From the NCBI GenBank assembly GCA_002479485.1, contig DLNM01000059.1, positions 269 through 45,614 on the forward strand: a DNA stretch of 45,346 nucleotides, read 5' to 3'. Of the stretch, positions 40,987-45,346 are shown piece by piece; the first letter of the stretch is position 1, and the number at the start of each line of letters is the position of its first letter. The notes below the pieces were generated by a model. That model searched no databases. It saw only the letters and a program-made list of their open reading frames with translations, and was not told the origin of the DNA. The DNA comes from Firmicutes bacterium UBA7510 (GTDB taxonomy: Bacteria; Bacillota; Clostridia; Tissierellales; Sedimentibacteraceae). A program made the translations under genes and the position numbers.

Positions 40987-43011
40987 TTATTTATTATAAT
41001 TTTTAAAAGTTTTTTCTATTAAATCATCACTTGCTACATACGGAATTGTTATATGATCTTCGCCATTTGTTATTTTATTGTATTCTATAGTTGTTTCGAT
41101 TGAATTTTCACATCTAGCCCAAGATCTTCTTGATACTCCAACCATCGTATCCCATGGAATAGCTTTTCTAAGAATATCATCAACTCTTTCACTTCCATCA
41201 AGCACCATACCAAAGCCACCATTAATTGATTTACTTATACCTACTCCACCACCATTGTGAAGAGCAACTAAGCTCATTCCTCTTGCAGCATTTCCAGCGT
41301 AGCATTGTACAGCCATATCAGCAGTAATGTTGCTACCATCTTTAATATTTGATGTTTCTCTATATGGTGAATCTGTTCCACCAGTATCATGATGATCACG
41401 ACCTAGCATAACAGGTCCTATCTCACCATTTCTAACCATTTCATTGAATTTAAGAGCTATATCACGTCTGCCTAGTGCATCTTGGTATAGAATTCTACAC
41501 TGTGTTCCAACAACTAGTTTATTTTTCTCTGCATCTCTTATCCAAATATAGTTGTCTCTATCTTGACCTCTTCTATCTGGGTTTATAACTTCCATAGCAG
41601 CATGGTCAGTTTTTCTTAAATCTTCTGGTTTTCCACTTAAACAGCACCATCTAAAAGGTCCATAACCGTAATCAAATAACATAGGACCCATTATATCTTC
41701 AACATAAGAAGGGAATATAAAGCCTTCACTTGTATCTATTCCATTTTTAGCTATTTCCTTAGCACCAGCATCAAAGCATGCCTTCATAAATGCATTACCG
41801 TAGTCAAAGAAATATGTTCCATTTTCAACTAATGATTTAACTAATTCAAAATGTTTTCTAAGAGATACATTAACTAATTCCTCAAATTTATGCTTATCCT
41901 TATCTAACATTTCAGTTCTTTCATCGAATGTTAATCCTTGTGGACAATATCCTCCATCATATGGAACGTGACATGATGTTTGATCTGATAATAAATCTAT
42001 TTTTATATTATTTTTAACTGCATACTCTAACAAATCAACTATATTTCCATGATAAGCTATAGATATAGTCTGTTTTTTAAACATGTATTCTTTAGCTATT
42101 TCGAATACTTCTTCTAAATTATCGCTAACTTTTGCTACCCAACCTTGTTCATGTCTAGTAACAATTCTTGAGTAGTCAACCTCAGCAACTATACCTACTC
42201 CATTTGCTATTTCGATAGCTTTAGGTTGAGCACCACTCATACCGCCTAGACCTGATGTTACAAATAGATGTCCTGCTAAATCACCATCAGCAGGTATACC
42301 TAAAACTTTTCTTCCTGCATTTAGTATTGTATTAAATGTTCCATGAACGATACCCTGAGGTCCTATATACATCCAGCCACCTGCTGTCATTTGACCATAA
42401 CTTGATACTCCCATTGCTGTTGCATTTGCCCAATCATGTGGATTATCAAACATACCTATCATTAAACCATTAGTTATAATAACTCTTGGGCTAGTTTTAT
42501 TAGATTTAAACAGACCCATTGGATGTCCAGACATCATAACTAATGTTTGTTCATCTGTTAATTCTTCTAAATATTTTTTTATTAATTGATATTGCATCCA
42601 GTTTTGACACACCTGTCCTGTCTCACCGTATGTTACTAACTCATATGGATATAAAGCAACTGCGTGGTCAAGGTTATTGTCTATCATTACTTGAAAGGCT
42701 TTACCCTCTACACATTTTCCCTTATATTCATCTATTGGTCTACCATAAATTCTTTCTTTAGGCATAAATCTATAGCCATAGATTCTTCCTTTTGTCATTA
42801 ATTCTTCAAGAAATTCAGGTGCTAATGCTTCATGAAGTTCCTCAGGTACATATCTCAATGCATTTTTTATAGCAAGTTTTATTTCTCTGTCAGTCAAATT
42901 AAGTTCACGTTTTGGAGCTCTTCTAATCCCCTCTTTAAATGCTGGATACTCAGGTAGCTTGTTATCCAATTTGATAGTCATCGCTTCAGATATACTATTG
43001 TTATTTACCAT
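40987..43011 (-). CDS. hutU: Urocanate hydratase (long form)
   Basis: NAD+-dependent hydration of urocanate to imidazolonepropionate. At 674 residues it is the long form found in Clostridia, Fusobacteria and animals, rather than the 550-residue Proteobacterial and Bacillus form. Urocanase signatures: GYGPFRWCCLSG with the active-site cysteine region, TAGGWMYIGPQGIVHGTFNT, FVTSGLGGMSGAQPKA for NAD binding, DHHDTGGTDSPYRETSN and ALHNGGGVGISKSINGG. It is the first hut gene on this strand, with AGGAGGAG 6 nt before the ATG. No histidine ammonia-lyase gene precedes it. Confidence 0.96.
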   Translation of the reverse strand: MVNNNSISEAMTIKLDNKLPEYPAFKEGIRRAPKRELNLTDREIKLAIKNALRYVPEELHEALAPEFLEELMTKGRIYGYRFMPKERIYGRPIDEYKGKCVEGKAFQVMIDNNLDHAVALYPYELVTYGETGQVCQNWMQYQLIKKYLEELTDEQTLVMMSGHPMGLFKSNKTSPRVIITNGLMIGMFDNPHDWANATAMGVSSYGQMTAGGWMYIGPQGIVHGTFNTILNAGRKVLGIPADGDLAGHLFVTSGLGGMSGAQPKAIEIANGVGIVAEVDYSRIVTRHEQGWVAKVSDNLEEVFEIAKEYMFKKQTISIAYHGNIVDLLEYAVKNNIKIDLLSDQTSCHVPYDGGYCPQGLTFDERTEMLDKDKHKFEELVNVSLRKHFELVKSLVENGTYFFDYGNAFMKACFDAGAKEIAKNGIDTSEGFIFPSYVEDIMGPMLFDYGYGPFRWCCLSGKPEDLRKTDHAAMEVINPDRRGQDRDNYIWIRDAEKNKLVVGTQCRILYQDALGRRDIALKFNEMVRNGEIGPVMLGRDHHDTGGTDSPYRETSNIKDGSNITADMAVQCYAGNAARGMSLVALHNGGGVGISKSINGGFGMVLDGSERVDDILRKAIPWDTMVGVSRRSWARCENSIETTIEYNKITNGEDHITIPYVASDDLIEKTFKNYNK

Positions 43012-43137
43012 TATAAACTCCTCCTAATTATTTTATTTATAATAATATTATAATTAATTCACGTCGATAAAACGTCTAATAAAAATTAATCTAAAATTTA
43101 AGATAAGCTAAAGGTTTTTAAGGTATAATCAAATTAG

Positions 43138-43189
43138 TTAATAAGTAAGCTTATTAGTTTAATAATAAGCGTAAGCTATTAATTTTTTT
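43138..43189 (+). other. Terminator-like hairpin upstream of hutU
   Basis: TTAATA...GCTTATTA pairs with TAATAAGC...TATTAA as a long imperfect stem, followed on the plus strand by T7. Both neighbours run on the minus strand, so a plus-strand terminator has no obvious client. It could instead be part of the hut leader RNA. Confidence 0.4.
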
Positions 43190-43213
43190 CCCTCTCCCCC
43201 TTGTTTTTTTATT

Positions 43214-43240
43214 TAAAAAAAGGCTGTGCCAAGTGCACAG
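43214..43240 (-). terminator. Terminator of the LTA-synthase-like gene
   Basis: CTGTGC/GCACAG stem with a 5-nt loop, followed on the minus strand by CCTTTTTTT. Confidence 0.82.
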
Positions 43241-43244
43241 TTTT

Positions 43245-45305
43245 TTATTTCTCTCCTTCTTTAAACACCTGTGAATAATAGTCCCTATCCAAAATTTCTG
43301 CTGAAAAAACAAATTTTCCTGAAACTTCTTTATTAATGTTTTTAATGTAATCTTCGTCTATAGGATTATCCGTTAAATTAGTTACCTCTTTTGTTACAGA
43401 GTTATACATTGCTTTATCTGTTATAAAACTTCTGTTTGAAAATACTACAAGTGGGTCTGACGTTGAAAAAATATCTTTACCCATCAATAATCTAGAATCA
43501 TATTCAAGACCAAATAAATTAGATAAGGTTGGTATTATATCAAGACTAGAACATGGTTTATCAACTATTACAGTTTCTCTACCTTTAGTCCAAAGTATAA
43601 AAGAGCTTTTATATAATTCAAAATTATTTTCAACTTCATGCCCTGACAATTCATCTATTTCTTCTTTTTCTAATCCATATGGGTAGTGGTCTGCACTAAT
43701 GGCAATTACAGTTTTATCTGCAATTCCTTTTTCCTCTAATTGTCTGATTAACGTCTCCATAGCTCTATCAAGCTCTATGTTGCATGCAAGATATGCCTTT
43801 ACAGGCTCAGATGCTTCTAAATGCTCCACTAACTCTTTATTTTTACCAGCAATATAGTTTCCATAAAAAGTATAATTTTTATGACCACTTACAGTCATAT
43901 AGTAAGTATGAAATTTTTCATCATTTATATACTCCGGCACTGTTAAATCTATCATTTCCAAGTCTGATTCCGGCCAAGTTTCTTTTACTTTTAAGCCATT
44001 TCCTAGTCCTTTATAATCATATCCCAGATTAGGATGTGACACATCACGTCTATAATAATCAAAATAGTGATTATGATATGCGCGAGTTGAGTATCCAAGC
44101 TTCTTAAATTGATTACCCATAGAAAAAGGTAAATAATTTTCTCCAGAAGTATAAAAGCTCCAAACTCCTGACTTCGGTATTAATCCCTGACAAGCAACAT
44201 ATTCTCCATCAGAAGTGCTTACTCCCCATATTGGATTATAGAAATTGTTAAATACAAAGCTTTCATTTGCCATTTTATATAAGGTAGGAGTTAATTCTTT
44301 ATCTAAAGCTAAATGTGAAAAACCTTCTGCTGTAATTAGTATTAGATTATAATCCTTGAATATACCTGTATATTCATTTTTATTTGTTGGCTCTACTGAA
44401 GAAAAATATTTATGCATAGCTATTATGTTTTCGTCAGTTTCACTTTCTATTAACTTATTAAAATCTATGTCCATTATATTAGGACTGGTATCTATTTTTT
44501 CTACTTCATCATCATCTTTATTTGGCTCATCAATTATATTACAAAAGTCGTCTTGTATATTATTATCTGGTAAAGTATCTTCATCATCAATATATTTATT
44601 CAAATCTGTTGTAGATGATGCAGTCGTCGCATTTTTAAAAATTATGTTACCTAAATCTTTTTGCATAACCTTTAAAATACCAAATCTATTAATAACTAAA
44701 TCTGGTACATTAGTACCGTAATATATATCATAGTCTGAATTAACATCCTTACCACCTAAAGATAAAGACATCAACATGAATACATTAACCAAAACAATAG
44801 ACAATATAGTTATTATTTTTTGCTTAAAAACCGTATTCTTATATTCTAAACCCTTTGCTTTTCCAAACAATATGCCAAATACCGGTGCAAATAAAAGTAT
44901 TAGCACAGCAAAATTATTTATAATTGCTTCAAAAACCATATCTGCAAATTCAAGAACTTGCCCAGCGCCTGTAACCGAATACAAAACCATTGGTGTATAG
45001 AATAATTTATAGTAAATAAATTGAACAGTCACCGTAAAGCACAAAAAAATAACAAAAAATATAGATATCATTCTATTTATTTTTTTGTTAAACAATGTTG
45101 ATATAAAATTTAAAATCAATCCAAAAGATAGTGAAAACAAAACTAAATATATTATCGTTCCATCAATTTCTTGATTAAGACCAAAAAATTTGAATATGAT
45201 TTCTAAATAAAAAATTATTGCCGGAAAATATAATGCAGTGAGAATTCTTCTTTTATTATCAATAGTTTTACTTTTTATGCTTTTATTTATCATTTTATCA
45301 TTCAA
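43245..45305 (-). CDS. LTA synthase family sulfatase (phosphoglycerol transferase-like)
   Basis: A 686-residue membrane enzyme. The first 185 residues hold five membrane helices, as in LtaS. An acidic linker follows (about 225-275, Asp/Glu-rich). The extracellular sulfatase-fold domain (about 310-620) has ITAEGFSH with the metal Glu, the nucleophile region GVSTSDGEY (Thr as in GKTSDAE of LtaS), HNHYFDYYRRD, the HTYYMTVSGH segment, and the metal pair in SADHYPYG. It probably adds glycerol phosphate to a cell-wall polymer or glycolipid. The start is the TTG at 45305, 8 nt after GAGGT; the ATG at 45293 is an alternative. Confidence 0.9.
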   Translation of the reverse strand: MNDKMINKSIKSKTIDNKRRILTALYFPAIIFYLEIIFKFFGLNQEIDGTIIYLVLFSLSFGLILNFISTLFNKKINRMISIFFVIFLCFTVTVQFIYYKLFYTPMVLYSVTGAGQVLEFADMVFEAIINNFAVLILLFAPVFGILFGKAKGLEYKNTVFKQKIITILSIVLVNVFMLMSLSLGGKDVNSDYDIYYGTNVPDLVINRFGILKVMQKDLGNIIFKNATTASSTTDLNKYIDDEDTLPDNNIQDDFCNIIDEPNKDDDEVEKIDTSPNIMDIDFNKLIESETDENIIAMHKYFSSVEPTNKNEYTGIFKDYNLILITAEGFSHLALDKELTPTLYKMANESFVFNNFYNPIWGVSTSDGEYVACQGLIPKSGVWSFYTSGENYLPFSMGNQFKKLGYSTRAYHNHYFDYYRRDVSHPNLGYDYKGLGNGLKVKETWPESDLEMIDLTVPEYINDEKFHTYYMTVSGHKNYTFYGNYIAGKNKELVEHLEASEPVKAYLACNIELDRAMETLIRQLEEKGIADKTVIAISADHYPYGLEKEEIDELSGHEVENNFELYKSSFILWTKGRETVIVDKPCSSLDIIPTLSNLFGLEYDSRLLMGKDIFSTSDPLVVFSNRSFITDKAMYNSVTKEVTNLTDNPIDEDYIKNINKEVSGKFVFSAEILDRDYYSQVFKEGEK

Positions 45306-45346
45306 TTTTAGCTACCTCAATTTCTAATACATCTAATTTTATTATA

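Noticed and set aside
43012..43245. A missing hutH or other gene between hutU and the LTA-synthase-like gene
   Set aside because: The 230-bp space is AT-rich leader and terminator sequence with no coding potential.
1..45346. tRNA or rRNA genes
   Set aside because: No tRNA cloverleaf with a GGTTCGAATCC-type T-arm and no conserved rRNA sequence was seen on either strand by eye.

Overview
The window is AT-rich bacterial DNA with dense short-spaced operons, strong GGAGG ribosome binding sites, sigma-A type promoters, an S-box riboswitch, HutP and lipoprotein signal peptides. It also carries an NfnAB fusion, a crotonase, rubrerythrin and SOD-like proteins. Together these suggest an anaerobic low-GC Firmicute of the class Clostridia, probably an amino-acid fermenter. 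I cannot name the genus.

Layout. (1) 86-6372, minus strand: a methionine operon metF - metH reactivation protein - metH - metY - metA, read from a sigma-A promoter through a SAM-I riboswitch with its own terminator. (2) 6392-8738: a 300-bp structured repeat (copy A), then an ABC-F ATPase on the plus strand. (3) 8799-13773, minus strand: tsaE-tsaB-rimI-VanY-type peptidase-tsaD, and murC. (4) 13973-17405, minus strand: moxR - DUF58 - DUF4129-type membrane protein, the last broken by one in-frame TAA. (5) 17424-25421, minus strand: a flavin-based extracellular electron transfer (EET) locus with ndh2, dmkB, dmkA, eetA, eetB, a two-domain FMN-binding lipoprotein and apbE. A Crp/Fnr regulator lies upstream, and a perfect TGTGA-N6-TCACA site sits at the -35 position of the ndh2 promoter. 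(6) 25471-30821, minus strand: nfnAB fusion, crotonase, birA, and a rubrerythrin that has lost its diiron ligands. (7) 30833-31523: repeat copies B and C back to back. (8) 31536-36576: small lipoprotein (plus), polA-coaE (minus), SOD-like protein and a 38-residue Gly/Cys-rich peptide (plus). (9) 36575-43011, minus strand: histidine degradation genes hutU-ftcD-hutI-fchA, then hutP and a LysR regulator; hutH is absent. (10) 43214-45305: an LTA-synthase-like sulfatase.

How the parts work together. The met operon makes methionine by acetylation and direct sulfhydrylation of homoserine, then B12-dependent methylation with methyl-THF from MetF. The hut genes produce glutamate and pass the formimino carbon to THF. 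The EET genes would move electrons from NADH to a demethylmenaquinone-type quinol and on to flavinylated extracellular proteins.

Most interesting unexplained signals. First, a family of about 290-300-bp repeats (three copies) whose long stems differ in sequence but stay complementary, around a nearly invariant core; each copy points at the next gene and stops 11-12 bp before that gene's -35 box. Second, two DAAAGAT motifs, close to the ApbE flavinylation consensus, in a predicted extracytoplasmic loop of the EET NDH-2. Third, the nonsense-split DUF4129 gene. Fourth, the rubrerythrin without diiron ligands.

Start codons: in seven genes an in-frame NTG overlaps the GGAG ribosome binding site exactly 12 nt before a better-placed ATG. 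I report the downstream ATG.
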